Source of the DNA: Chitinispirillales bacterium ANBcel5
GTDB lineage: Bacteria; Fibrobacterota; Chitinivibrionia; Chitinivibrionales; Chitinispirillaceae
Assembly: GCA_029688955.1 (NCBI GenBank)
Contig: JARUKZ010000007.1
Coordinates: 62,001-126,000, forward strand
Reading direction: 5' to 3'
DNA: 64,000 bases
Below, one piece after another: positions 9,273 through 18,239 of the stretch (position 1 is the first letter of the stretch; every line of letters starts with the position of its first letter). The notes under the pieces are model-generated. The model ran no database searches. It was not told the DNA's origin and saw only the letters and a list, made by a program, of their open reading frames with translations. The position numbers and the translations under genes were made by a program.

Positions 9273-10570
9273 TGATCTGTTATAACTTTGCTGTCGATAA
9301 ATGTAAATAATTGATCGCAGGACATGGATAAAGAATCTTTAGCATCGGCTCTCATAGTGCTACTAATTTGGCAACACCGGGTTCCTATATCCTTTAAGAT
9401 TAAGAGATATTCATTTCTGCTGCACTGCTGAGCAATTTTATAAAGCGAGTGGATCAGATGTATAATGACTTCGGGTGAGTCACTGCTTATTCTGATTATC
9501 GGTTCAAACGCATTATATACAATCTCTCCAAAACTGAAAGTTTTAACAACCAGCCTTACAGCCCCATTCTGATCTAAAAAAAACGGTGATGGGGGAGGGG
9601 TTTGAGCGATTGTATTAATTGCTGCACTTAAGCGATCCAGGCAAATTAGTGCTGTATAGAAGTCGTTTGTGACCGGCGGTAAAGAACGTGTTGCTATTTG
9701 CACAAATTGGTCCATGTCATAAAGAATGTCTTTTATGGGTAGCCTATGTGTTCCGGTAATGATTTGCGAAGTTATTTGGCGCTGTGTTTTTTCATCTGTA
9801 GTTTTACTTATTTTTACTAGTATATTACCCTTAAGTATAAATTGCCCGGGTTTAGGAAGTATCTCAAGTATCAGCTCATGTTTATTTGCAATATGCACGA
9901 GGCTGTGTTCATCATAATCCTGCAGGTATCCATCTTTCTTTGCTCTTATCTCTTTCCACGAAAAAATGTCGGGATTATAGCTAATACCACTTTCTGCATT
10001 TCGGAAATAGAGTCTTTTAATCACAGTTTCAGTTTCATGTGCTGTTTCCGCAATAATGGTATCTATCTGTACTGAACGGTGAATGTGATGAATGAAATAG
10101 ATTAAAAATCCGGTATTTATTATGACCGCCAGTAATGCGGTATTGATTGCTATTGTAGGCAATGCCTGACTGACATCATCGGGAATTTCACGCAAAATTA
10201 AAAGACAATAAAGAAATGTCGCAATAAAGGACCCCAGTACTATCTGGTTAGATTTGTCGCCCATAAAATTGGGAAGTACTTTGGGCCCAAACTGTGATGA
10301 AGCAAGCGATACTGCTACTACGGAAATTGAAAAGACAACTCCTGCCACAGTGATCATTGTGCTTGCAATACTGGATAATATATACCTGGCGCTTTCGGGG
10401 CTGGCGCTGAGTAGTATTTGCGGATAGAGGAGCTCTTCATTTTGAATTATCCAAAAGTCAAGACTAAGTATAAGAACTGCTATAAAGAGGGCAAGTACTG
10501 TGAGAAAAGCAGGAATATACCAGGGACTTTGCTGTAGCCAGAACCAAAAATCGCGAATTCTGGCGAACAT
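9269..10570 (-). CDS. DUF2254 family integral membrane protein
   Basis: 433 residues. Four membrane segments in the first half (about 17-37, 65-90, 105-125, 135-160). The second contains the DUF2254 hallmark VAGVVFSISVVAVSLASSQFGPKVL, here seen as two parts: VAGVVFSISVVAV and SLASSQFGPKVLPNFMGD. The C-terminal 260 residues are predicted to be soluble, with HELILEILPKPGQFILKG resembling a small beta-rich domain. The molecular role is unknown. Its 3-prime end overlaps the end of the convergent SppA gene by 4 bp. Confidence 0.85.
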   Translation of the reverse strand: MFARIRDFWFWLQQSPWYIPAFLTVLALFIAVLILSLDFWIIQNEELLYPQILLSASPESARYILSSIASTMITVAGVVFSISVVAVSLASSQFGPKVLPNFMGDKSNQIVLGSFIATFLYCLLILREIPDDVSQALPTIAINTALLAVIINTGFLIYFIHHIHRSVQIDTIIAETAHETETVIKRLYFRNAESGISYNPDIFSWKEIRAKKDGYLQDYDEHSLVHIANKHELILEILPKPGQFILKGNILVKISKTTDEKTQRQITSQIITGTHRLPIKDILYDMDQFVQIATRSLPPVTNDFYTALICLDRLSAAINTIAQTPPPSPFFLDQNGAVRLVVKTFSFGEIVYNAFEPIIRISSDSPEVIIHLIHSLYKIAQQCSRNEYLLILKDIGTRCCQISSTMRADAKDSLSMSCDQLFTFIDSKVITDH

Positions 10571-10673
10571 AGGACATGTCCCCTTACTGTTTTATAGTGT
10601 TCAATATACTCCAGGAAGAGATACGGAAAAGCAAAATGTTTGCCAAAAGGGGAGAAGAAGAATGTTTTTTTCA

Positions 10674-10702
10674 AGCGCGCGTACATACTAAAGGTACGCG
10701 CT
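10674..10702. other. GC-rich inverted repeat after the CheY gene
   Basis: AGCGCGCGTAC and GTACGCGCT pair across a 9-base loop with a two-base bulge, 19 bp beyond the CheY stop. No T run follows on the minus strand, so it is not a standard intrinsic terminator; it may stabilise the mRNA end. Confidence 0.4.
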
Positions 10703-10720
10703 GGAAACCATACCTATAGT

Positions 10721-11077
10721 TTAAATCCCCAGTTTTTCTTTTAGTGCGTCTGGTGTAAATGGTTTTACAATATAATTGTTAGCTCCACTTTTCAGTGCTT
10801 CTATCACACGGGTTTTTTCCGATTCTGATGTACACATAATCACCTTAACATCTTTATACTCAGCAATGCCGCGAATTTTTTTTAAAAAAGTCAGCCCATC
10901 CATTACTGGCATATTCCAGTCCAGTAGTATTAGATCGACGGGCATAGCACTTTTGAGCTTTTTAAAAGCATCATCTCCATCACCAGCTTCTACTATATCG
11001 GTAATACCAAGACTGGTGATTTGGGTTTTTTGAATTCTTCGCATAGTTGCGGAGTCATCTACGAGTAATACTTTCAT
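10721..11077 (-). CDS. CheY-like single-domain response regulator
   Basis: 118 residues from ATG at 11077; the GTG at 11089 overlaps the AAGGAG site and cannot be the start. Receiver domain only: the acidic pair in LLVDDSATMRR, phospho-acceptor Asp in LILLDWNMPVMDG, the switch Thr in IMCTSES and the Lys in YIVKPF. The DWNMPVMDGL block is close to flagellar/chemotaxis CheY. It is the last gene of an HDOD, CheX, CheY operon, so its likely partner phosphatase is the CheX encoded 15 bp upstream. Output target unknown. Confidence 0.93.
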   Translation of the reverse strand: MKVLLVDDSATMRRIQKTQITSLGITDIVEAGDGDDAFKKLKSAMPVDLILLDWNMPVMDGLTFLKKIRGIAEYKDVKVIMCTSESEKTRVIEALKSGANNYIVKPFTPDALKEKLGI

Positions 11078-11092
11078 ATTACAAAACACTCC

Positions 11093-11548
11093 TTATTTGG
11101 TTTTCAAAGAAACTTCCATAGCAAACTCACCGAGTTTGGAAGTAAACGGTACAATTATAGTAGGTGCACCGCTTTGACCTGTTAGTACGTGATTTCCTAT
11201 AATAATATTGGGCAAAGATATAGAAAGATTTAAACTGGTTAAATCCCGTTTTGCATAACCGGCCACTATGTTTGCAATCTCCCCGATAGCATCTGAGAGA
11301 TCGGGACCTGGTTCGGTAATTTCGGCCCCAACCATATTCGAAACCACTTTCAGTGCTACTTGTTGGGCAAAGCATAGTGAAATAGCCCCCTGGGCATCTC
11401 CTGAAAGACCAATTACCCCCGAGATATCATACTTGGGAAGAGGTTTTTTCTTAATGAAAGGCGCTTGTGGCTTAATGTCTAAGAATATCATGGTCTTAAA
11501 ACAGGTGATAGTTGAACTGATAAAAGGGTTGATATATGATACATTCAT
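11093..11548 (-). CDS. CheX-type CheY-P phosphatase
   Basis: 151 residues matching the CheX/CheC fold. The single active-site helix reads LSDAIGEIANIVAGYAKRDL, with the E-x-x-N catalytic pair (EIAN), as in CheX. ISGVIGLSGDAQGAISLCF is the N-terminal strand pair. Ribosome binding site GGAGG lies 10 bp before ATG. CheX dephosphorylates CheY-P; here the likely substrate is the CheY-like protein encoded directly downstream. No CheA, CheW or receptor gene is in the window. Confidence 0.88.
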   Translation of the reverse strand: MNVSYINPFISSTITCFKTMIFLDIKPQAPFIKKKPLPKYDISGVIGLSGDAQGAISLCFAQQVALKVVSNMVGAEITEPGPDLSDAIGEIANIVAGYAKRDLTSLNLSISLPNIIIGNHVLTGQSGAPTIIVPFTSKLGEFAMEVSLKTK

Positions 11549-11574
11549 GTCTTTGCTACCTCCAAAGAAAATGG

Positions 11575-12462
11575 CTAAACTGCTCTGAGTTGCATACTGT
11601 TTTGAGAGGAATTAAATGAAAGAACCAGATCAGATCTTTCAACTTCGGTTTCTGCCTGTTTAAGGTAATCTATCAATGAGTTCTGTGGAACTTGCAGGTA
11701 ATCGAGGATGTCTTTATCCCCGTTTGACATCAGACCTTCAAAGGAGCCAAGTCCTGAATTGCACAGAATATATTCAGAAAAGTAAGTAGCAGCGGCTATG
11801 GATTTATGTTTTAGAGGTGCCTTTTTAGGGCAGTGGTGAAAACGAACACCACTAGTCACACTTTGATCAAACTTCCATAGCTCAAGCAGTGCAGCACCCA
11901 AGCCTGCATGGGTTTCTCGTGGTGCTATAGCATGCTCAGCTTCAAGAAAAGAGATCTCCTTTTTAAGCGCAAAATCAATTATCTCCTCAAATTCCTTATG
12001 GAAAAACTGATCATAAATAAGAATTCCAATATCATGCAAAAGCCCTGAGAGAAATAGAGACTGTCTTTGTGATGGAGAAAATTCAATACAACTTATACTG
12101 GCAACCATGCTGGTAAGAAAAGCAGAGGTGAGAGAATGGCGCCAGAATTGTTTGTAATCCAAAAGGTTTGATTTGCGTGAAAACTTCTTAACAAGACTTG
12201 CTGCGATAGCAATATGACTTACCTCATTGAACCCTATTCTTGTCACTGCAATTGGAATAGAGGTTATTCTCTGTGATGTACCATAAAGGGAAGAGTTAGC
12301 AACCTTTAATACCTTACTGCTCAGTGCAGGGTCCTGCTCAATAATACGCGAAAGCATAACCGCATTTCCTTCATCACTGGCGATCATTGCCTGCACACGC
12401 AATACCACTTCTGGAAGTGTTGGAATACTATCAATGGCAGAGAGACGCTGTAATATATTCAT
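11575..12462 (-). CDS. HDOD domain signalling protein
   Basis: 295 residues. HDOD domain over about residues 5-210: it opens with IDSIPTLPEVVLRVQAM, then DPALSSKVLKVANSSLYG, ITSIPIAVTRIGFNEV and the LSGLLHDIGILI helix. HDOD proteins are relatives of HD phosphohydrolases that usually lack activity and act in c-di-GMP, chemotaxis or stress signalling. First gene of a three-gene operon with CheX and CheY. This one retains HD in HDIGIL, although other metal ligands are not obvious to me. Confidence 0.9.
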   Translation of the reverse strand: MNILQRLSAIDSIPTLPEVVLRVQAMIASDEGNAVMLSRIIEQDPALSSKVLKVANSSLYGTSQRITSIPIAVTRIGFNEVSHIAIAASLVKKFSRKSNLLDYKQFWRHSLTSAFLTSMVASISCIEFSPSQRQSLFLSGLLHDIGILIYDQFFHKEFEEIIDFALKKEISFLEAEHAIAPRETHAGLGAALLELWKFDQSVTSGVRFHHCPKKAPLKHKSIAAATYFSEYILCNSGLGSFEGLMSNGDKDILDYLQVPQNSLIDYLKQAETEVERSDLVLSFNSSQNSMQLRAV

Positions 12463-12573
12463 AAAATGAGAACCCCGAATGTTTAAATCTAAACCTTAGT
12501 ATATCATCATTTCCAATAATGAGTCAATGCATAAAGTATAACAAAATTTCACGGGGTCGATAAAAGGAGCTTT

Positions 12574-13728
12574 TTATCTAAACAATTTTGCAGCCTTGAA
12601 AAAAAGAATGGGGTTACGGGCAAAAGTGGTGGTAAAAACACGAAGATAATTGATCTTTGAAGGATCTTCTCTGGCCAATGATTTTGCAATACGATCCAGA
12701 AATGTATCATCACAACCGTGAACGAATTCTTTAAGAGAGTAGGAGCGTTGTTGCTGTTTTCCAAAACGTCTTTTCCACTCTTTTTCATAGAATTTTAAAC
12801 CAGAGTAGTCTACTCCGTTTTCGGTTACAGCTTTGGATGCAATGGTTCCTGCTAAGTTACCTGCATACAGTGAGTAAGCGATACCCGCTCCATTCAAACA
12901 GTTAACCTGCCTTGCAGCATCGCCTACCAGCATCGCCCCATCTTTTACCAGTGGTTTCATCCATTTTGCCACCGGAACACCACCACAGTGCACATCGCTC
13001 ACTCTGGATTGTGGGAACTGTTGTTCTATAAAGCTTAATAGCAACTCCTGCGCTTTACCAGCTTCACTGTAGCTGCCAGAAATACCTAATCCTACGTTTG
13101 CCTCACCTTTTGCTCTGGGAAACACCCATGCATATCCTCCCGGTGAGATGGATTTGCCGGTATAAAAAACACATGAAGAGTTTTCAATAAAAGGAGAAAC
13201 CACTTTGGCAAAAGCACAGGTTTCAATATCGGAAGCTTTTAAAGCTGTGTTCCAGCCAAGACATCTTGCAAGGCGGCTCTCTACTCCATCGGCTATTATC
13301 ACTATAGAAGCTTTAAGAGAAACAGTGGGACCTGTGCACAGGTACTTACCATCAGAGTCTTTGTTAAGTGAAATGATCGCTGTAGAGGGCTTATAATGTA
13401 CTCCGTTTTTAATGGCTTTTTTCACAAGGTCGCCATCCATTGCTACCCGATCAAGGATATAACTTGTCTCTACGTCTCCAATCTCGACTCTTATACCTGA
13501 AGGCGAAACCATCGCTGCAGATGTAATTGAGTTTCTGATCCACTGCTCTTGGGGCTCAAAAGTAACACTCATACCCTTCAGTCCAACACCTTCTCCGCAC
13601 CGAACAGGTATACCTGCCTGCTCCTTACGCTCTAAAAGACAGACCTTTTTATTTCCATTAGCTGCAGCAAAAGCGGCCATTGCACCTGCGGGGCCAGCAC
13701 CAATAACTGCGATATCATAGTTTTCCAT
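12574..13728 (-). CDS. geranylgeranyl reductase family FAD-dependent oxidoreductase
   Basis: 384 residues from ATG at 13728 (AGGTG 9 bp upstream; a GTG at 13740 is the alternative). Dinucleotide-binding motif DIAVIGAGPAGAMAA, then the substrate-side motif PVRCGEGVGLKGM, in which the family's KxCGEG-like element is kept, and the distal FAD motif LVGDAARQVNCLNGAGI. These are the three diagnostic parts of geranylgeranyl reductases (archaeal lipid GGR, plant/bacterial ChlP). They saturate isoprenoid chains of lipids, quinones or chlorophyll precursors. It lies just after a tiny ferredoxin gene, an arrangement also known in Methanosarcina, where ferredoxin supports full reduction by GGR. Substrate here is unproven. 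Confidence 0.88.
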   Translation of the reverse strand: MENYDIAVIGAGPAGAMAAFAAANGNKKVCLLERKEQAGIPVRCGEGVGLKGMSVTFEPQEQWIRNSITSAAMVSPSGIRVEIGDVETSYILDRVAMDGDLVKKAIKNGVHYKPSTAIISLNKDSDGKYLCTGPTVSLKASIVIIADGVESRLARCLGWNTALKASDIETCAFAKVVSPFIENSSCVFYTGKSISPGGYAWVFPRAKGEANVGLGISGSYSEAGKAQELLLSFIEQQFPQSRVSDVHCGGVPVAKWMKPLVKDGAMLVGDAARQVNCLNGAGIAYSLYAGNLAGTIASKAVTENGVDYSGLKFYEKEWKRRFGKQQQRSYSLKEFVHGCDDTFLDRIAKSLAREDPSKINYLRVFTTTFARNPILFFKAAKLFR

Positions 13729-13751
13729 AGTTTTCTGCACCTGTTTAAAAA

Positions 13752-13922
13752 TCAGCTAACCTTTAAAGCCCCAAAGGGACAGATCTTTACACATTGATTA
13801 CAAAGAGAACACTTTTTATTACAGCACTCAAGTTCATCTGTTAGGATGAGTGCATCACTGCAACAAACACTTATACATGTACCGCACTTATCACATTTTG
13901 TATAATCGATGTTTATCTTCAA
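13752..13922 (-). CDS. 2[4Fe-4S] ferredoxin, 56 residues
   Basis: Starts at TTG (13922), which is preceded by GAGGAGG with a 5-bp spacer and overlaps the stop of the TPR gene (TTGA). Two complete cluster motifs: CDKCGTCISVC and CSLCNQCVKICP. Extra Cys residues occur between them (SVCC and ELECC). The segment is otherwise the size of clostridial-type ferredoxins. It ends 23 bp before the reductase start, so it is probably the electron donor for the geranylgeranyl-reductase-like enzyme. The pairing is inferred from position and from the archaeal precedent. Confidence 0.9.
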   Translation of the reverse strand: MKINIDYTKCDKCGTCISVCCSDALILTDELECCNKKCSLCNQCVKICPFGALKVS

Positions 13923-14914
13923 TTTGCCCTCCTCAATAATCTTTCTGTATCACGTCGTAATGAACGGTTATTTTGAATCTCTGCTCGCTCTAAAATATCT
14001 CTGCAAACCCTTGCAGCTTCTTCAGGCTTCCCTGCATTATAGAGCATATGTGCCTGCTTGTTTGCAGTCATCATGCTATTATGACTGCCCATTGCTTCAG
14101 ATTTATATGACTTTGATAATATACCATATACTTGTGCTGCTTTTGCATACATACCCTGATCATCGTAATATTTTGCTTTAGCCCACAGAACAAATCTGCT
14201 ATCAGGAAACTTCAGAGAAAGTCTTTCGATGATTGCAAGGCTTTTCTCTGGTTTATCTTCCTGCAGGTAAATATCAGAAAGTGCAAGTAGTGCTGAGTAT
14301 CGGGTAAGATGTGCTTCCTGGGCACATTGTTCAAGCTGCTCAATACCACTGGATTTATCACCTGGGTACCAGAAAAGTACCCACCAGAATCTCCGCCTCA
14401 GTTCTGCTCTTGCATAATCGTATAATCCAAGAAAGAAATTTACATCTTTGTTGGAAGGATCTAGCTCCCGGGCTTCTTGTAGGGTGCGAATGGCATCCAT
14501 GCCCGTGCTGTAAGCAGCCAAATAAGCGCGGTTTCTTAGGTAAAAGGAAGCATGCATCGACAGAGCCATCCCTTTAAGTGTTTCAGACAAAGAGCAGGTT
14601 CCGTGAACTCTTTGGTAACGGCTAATTAGACTGCAAGCTCTTTCAAACGATTTAAGAAAAGCTGTTGAATCGACCATTTCATCATAATCAAGGTCTCTTA
14701 ACCCAAGTGCTGAAAGATGTAAAACCGCTGCAAGGATGTCGTTGCTATCTTTTTTTATTGCAGCATCGGTGTGAGACAGTGCTTTTTCAAAATTGCTGTT
14801 GAGGATAAGGGTTAGAATGCTATCACAGTAAGCAACCCGCTCCTCAGTGAGCTCAAATGCTGCTAATCTGATAAAGAGCAACAAAACAACTGATATAACT
14901 ACTCTATTTTTCAT
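13919..14914 (-). CDS. secreted tetratricopeptide-repeat protein
   Basis: 331 residues from ATG at 14914; upstream codons back to 15007 lie inside the prenyltransferase gene and are not used. Signal peptide MKNRVVISVVLLLFIRLAAF, then helical repeats throughout (for example YSALLALSDIYLQEDKPEKSL read as a TPR pair). The block FFLGLYDYARAELRRRFWW with the following PGDKSSGIEQLEQC resembles a conserved FCB-group TPR family of unknown role. It overlaps the UbiA2 gene by 11 bp and the ferredoxin by 4 bp. Probably periplasmic, perhaps a scaffold for the product of this pathway. Confidence 0.75.
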   Translation of the reverse strand: MKNRVVISVVLLLFIRLAAFELTEERVAYCDSILTLILNSNFEKALSHTDAAIKKDSNDILAAVLHLSALGLRDLDYDEMVDSTAFLKSFERACSLISRYQRVHGTCSLSETLKGMALSMHASFYLRNRAYLAAYSTGMDAIRTLQEARELDPSNKDVNFFLGLYDYARAELRRRFWWVLFWYPGDKSSGIEQLEQCAQEAHLTRYSALLALSDIYLQEDKPEKSLAIIERLSLKFPDSRFVLWAKAKYYDDQGMYAKAAQVYGILSKSYKSEAMGSHNSMMTANKQAHMLYNAGKPEEAARVCRDILERAEIQNNRSLRRDTERLLRRAN

Positions 14915-15860
14915 TATTGTTAACCGGGATAAGGGATGGATAGATAATACCGTAACGTCTACGAAAATACAGCCATGTTGCCGCAAATACAAGTGTTGCA
15001 CCACCAAACAGAGCCGGAACAGCCAAAGCTGAAGCTACAATACATAAACTGCCACCTATTTTGTATGTAGCTTCCATGAAGACCTCACTTGGGTGCAGTA
15101 AAAACAAAACATAAATAGGCAACGACAACGTTGCACAGAAAAATGGGATATACTGACTCTGCAATGCTGACGCAAAAGCAGCAATAATTAATAGTAACAA
15201 GGCCAGAATGTGAGCATTCCTTTTCCCAAGATAGACTGCAGTAGTGATTTTTTCATCTTTTCTGTCTCCTTCAATGTCCGGAAGAGTCGAACTAATTGAG
15301 CCCGAGCACATCAGTAGAAAGTAGGGCAGAGCATGATTTATAAACTGAAATGAAAAGATGCTCTCACCGGCAATATACCATCCTGCTCCAAAGGCTATAA
15401 CGCCATAACCAACGGCGTTGGAAAAAAAATCAAGGAATGGCTTGCCGGAAAATCTGGTCGGTTTACAACTGTATAGTATTCCGAGTAACAGAGCGAGTAA
15501 GGATAGTAATGCCAACTGGTATTTTTGTAAAATAACTGGTATTGAAACAGACACCACTGCACAACACAACGCAACAATAGTAGCTCTTGAAACAGGTATG
15601 TTGCCCCTAACAAGAAGGGGAAACCCACCGTTTTCTTTATCAGCATCGATATCACAAACCTGATTGATTATATAAACTGAAGCCACGGAGAGCGAGAAAA
15701 GTAAGCATAAAAAAGCGGAGAAAACATTAACTTGTATAGCTAAGGTGTTTTCTACAGAAAATATACCAAAAGCACTAAACCCCCAAACCGGAATTAAAAG
15801 GACTGGTCGGGTTATGAAAAACAGGTCAATAATATGTGTAATAGTTTTATTTTTTATCAT
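14904..15860 (-). CDS. UbiA-family prenyltransferase (second of two)
   Basis: 318 residues with eight or nine membrane segments. First Asp-rich motif NQVCDIDAD (Asn66, Asp70, Asp74) and second motif DIEGDRKDEK (Asp195, Asp199), followed by TTAVYLGKRNA. The DIEGDRK...YLG form resembles the chlorophyll synthase (BchG/ChlG) and digeranylgeranylglyceryl-phosphate synthase branch more than UbiA or MenA, which is a family-level judgement by eye. It transfers a long prenyl chain from a diphosphate to an acceptor in the membrane. The ATG overlaps the stop of the first prenyltransferase gene (ATGA). Confidence 0.85.
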   Translation of the reverse strand: MIKNKTITHIIDLFFITRPVLLIPVWGFSAFGIFSVENTLAIQVNVFSAFLCLLFSLSVASVYIINQVCDIDADKENGGFPLLVRGNIPVSRATIVALCCAVVSVSIPVILQKYQLALLSLLALLLGILYSCKPTRFSGKPFLDFFSNAVGYGVIAFGAGWYIAGESIFSFQFINHALPYFLLMCSGSISSTLPDIEGDRKDEKITTAVYLGKRNAHILALLLLIIAAFASALQSQYIPFFCATLSLPIYVLFLLHPSEVFMEATYKIGGSLCIVASALAVPALFGGATLVFAATWLYFRRRYGIIYPSLIPVNNNEK

Positions 15861-16831
15861 TTTGCTTTAAATGTAGGGTACTCTATTCCAAAGCGCCACT
15901 TATAATAAAAACGACTCAATAAGAATGTAAAGGCAATAAGAATACCGTAAAATGGTACAAAGATAGTTACGCAGGCACTGAGCAGAAAAACGGGCCATTT
16001 AAAGGAGTTGAATGCAGATACAGAGTCGGTGAATATAAAAAATCTGATGAAGAAAAACAGGCTTATTGCACTGGGGATAGCCATAACCCAGCTATTATAC
16101 TCCATTGAAAAGGAAAATATCAATGCCAGGGTACACATCATCGTCGCTGCAAGGGCTGTTTTTTTTTCACCATAAGAGACACAGAACGTCTTTTTCCCTG
16201 TTTTAAGATCACCGGGTGCATCGGGAATTGTTGTAGCCAGAAATACTGCTCCGTTTGCAAACCCAGGAGCAAGTGAGGAGATTAGCCCAGTGTATAAGAG
16301 ATCGGTACTGAAAACGGCATCACTTTTGGTTATAAACCAGCCTACAAGAAAAGTAATTATTCCATGCCCAAGTGCATTTGCTAATACTCCGCCGATGGCT
16401 CTGTTTTTTAAGCTCACTGGTGGTAAATTATAGAGAAATCCAAGGATAAGAGCTATAATAAAGAGCATAAAGATTGCATTTCCAAGAAAAAAACCAACCA
16501 TAAGGCCGCTAAAGATACAGAATAAGGCTACAACCCAGGCTGTTTTAACAGAAATAAATCCATCTGGCAGCAGAAACAGTTTATTATTTATACGGTCACT
16601 CTCTATATCTGTGATCTGATTAACCACATAAATTGAAGCAACAAGCAAAGAAAATCCAATTAGTGCAAACCACAATGGTGAGCTGCAAGTGGAGTGTACA
16701 AAAGAAAAGCCGGGGGTGGCTTGTGCATTACCTGCAATCCATCCAAGAATTAAAATAGTCCATACAGGTGCTAAAAGCGGCAATCTGAGTAGGAATACCA
16801 GATCGAGAATTTTTTTCAATGTTCCTGCCAA
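15857..16831 (-). CDS. UbiA-family prenyltransferase (first of two)
   Basis: 324 residues with eight or nine membrane segments. Asp-rich motifs NQITDIESD (Asn71, Asp75, Asp79) and DAPGDLKTGKKT (Asp204, Asp208). It ends RRFGIEYPTF-like (WRFGIEYPTFKAK), matching the C-terminus of its neighbour (RYGIIYPSL), so the pair probably arose by duplication. Start is TTG at 16831 with TAGGA 6 bp upstream. First gene of a five-gene operon (UbiA, UbiA, TPR, ferredoxin, geranylgeranyl reductase). The two enzymes may act on successive acceptors or form a heterodimer; acceptor unknown. Confidence 0.85.
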   Translation of the reverse strand: MAGTLKKILDLVFLLRLPLLAPVWTILILGWIAGNAQATPGFSFVHSTCSSPLWFALIGFSLLVASIYVVNQITDIESDRINNKLFLLPDGFISVKTAWVVALFCIFSGLMVGFFLGNAIFMLFIIALILGFLYNLPPVSLKNRAIGGVLANALGHGIITFLVGWFITKSDAVFSTDLLYTGLISSLAPGFANGAVFLATTIPDAPGDLKTGKKTFCVSYGEKKTALAATMMCTLALIFSFSMEYNSWVMAIPSAISLFFFIRFFIFTDSVSAFNSFKWPVFLLSACVTIFVPFYGILIAFTFLLSRFYYKWRFGIEYPTFKAK

Positions 16832-17109
16832 ATTTTTTCCTATTTATCTTCGTTGCTGGTAGCTAGCACCGTCTGATGCGGTTAGTGATGAAAATAAAAC
16901 TTGCCACCGCAAAATACACCCATCTTTAAGTATTGCCATAGGCTTGCAGCCGCTTGCCTCTTTGCCTTTTTATAGTATATTCATTATAATATAGTGCTTC
17001 TCATATATTTCAGGTAAATAATGGGTGTAATTTTTTGTAAGAAGAGATTACCCAAGTTATTTTTAACAATTACGCTTTTTATGGAGATCTAACTATTCAG
17101 GATACGGCA

Positions 17110-18135
17110 TTGAAGATTAATTATCCGGCAAAAGCTCATTTGATTTGTGCAATTTGTCTCCTTATTCCATTATCGGTCATGTCCTGGGAGAGTAGTGAGT
17201 ATGGTACGATGGTGGGAGAGCTGTTTTACTCGGCACGCTCTGCGGCTCTGAGTGGAGCTGATCTTGCACTAAGTGAAACTGGCCCTCTTCTCTCCAATGC
17301 TGCAAATCTGGGCAGAAATGAAAAAACTACCCTAATCTTCACCTACTCAGATGCCTTCTCCGGTGCATACAACAATTCCATGCTTCAATACGCTACCCCC
17401 CTTACGAAAAATTCAGGTTTAGGAGTTTCTTTAGCCTACCTCCATGTACCAGGTATAGAAGACACCAGAAATATTGATATCACCAATATCGATCTGGATA
17501 ATGTAGAGCGCTTCTCGGTTTCTGAGATATGGCTTCGTGTAGGCTATGGACATCGAAATGAGCTGGGGATGTTTAACCTCCATTATGGCGGTGCCATAAA
17601 CGCCAGGAGAAGAAGGCTTGAAAAAGTAATGGGGTATGGAATTGGCCTTGATGCCGGAATTGTTCTAAGCACTGAAGATCCTAATCTGTCTTTGGGGCTT
17701 ATGGTTGAAAATATCACCGGTAACTTTGTTCACTGGAGCTATAACTATAAAGAATACTCTAAGCCCAATGTGAGATTCAGCTTTGCCTGGAGTAGGGAAT
17801 TACCCTATGTTTATGGACATTTACTGTTTGCTTATACATCTCCTGACATGCTCTCAAATGAGGGGATAAATAAAGGGTGGGATGGTAATGACAGCGAAGA
17901 ACCACAGCAGGTCTCACTGAGAGAGGAGCCCTGGTTAATGATTCGGGCCGGAAGATACGGACTTGAGTATTCGATTATGGAAACTGTTATTCTGCGTGCA
18001 GGTCTTCAAAGAGGAGATTTTAGTATGGGGGGTGGGGTGATTCTCTTTGAAAATAAGCTAAATGCTGATTTCACCTACCTTACTCATGAGCTTGCAGGTA
18101 CATGGAAAATGAGTGTGACTTATAACTGGCACTAA
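17110..18135 (+). CDS. PorV/PorQ-type outer-membrane beta-barrel protein
   Basis: 341 residues. Start at TTG 17110 gives a clear signal peptide (LICAICLLIPLSVMS); the first ATG downstream would remove it. After cleavage comes a region rich in alternating hydrophobic residues and aromatic ends, with FYSARSAALSGADLALSETG and the following AANLGR resembling the N-terminal GARAAGMGGA-like motif of PorV/PorQ and UPF0164 proteins. Such barrels are surface lipid-modification or secretion accessories in the FCB group. Divergent from the prenyl operon, with a 278-bp shared upstream region. Substrate unknown. Confidence 0.7.
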   Translation: MKINYPAKAHLICAICLLIPLSVMSWESSEYGTMVGELFYSARSAALSGADLALSETGPLLSNAANLGRNEKTTLIFTYSDAFSGAYNNSMLQYATPLTKNSGLGVSLAYLHVPGIEDTRNIDITNIDLDNVERFSVSEIWLRVGYGHRNELGMFNLHYGGAINARRRRLEKVMGYGIGLDAGIVLSTEDPNLSLGLMVENITGNFVHWSYNYKEYSKPNVRFSFAWSRELPYVYGHLLFAYTSPDMLSNEGINKGWDGNDSEEPQQVSLREEPWLMIRAGRYGLEYSIMETVILRAGLQRGDFSMGGGVILFENKLNADFTYLTHELAGTWKMSVTYNWH

Positions 18136-18239
18136 TTATATAATGAAGACAGGGTTATAGCGTCTTAAAATACAGAACTTTTATTAATAGATTTGTTCAA
18201 ATACCTGGCTAACTTTAAAAAACATATTTGAGATTGCAG

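Noticed and set aside
16860-16990. c-di-GMP riboswitch upstream of the prenyltransferase operon or the PorV-like gene
   Set aside because: GGCAAAG and GCAAGCC-like pieces are present, but the order and spacing do not match the GEMM-I core; the paired GCGGT/ACCGC hairpin alone is not enough.
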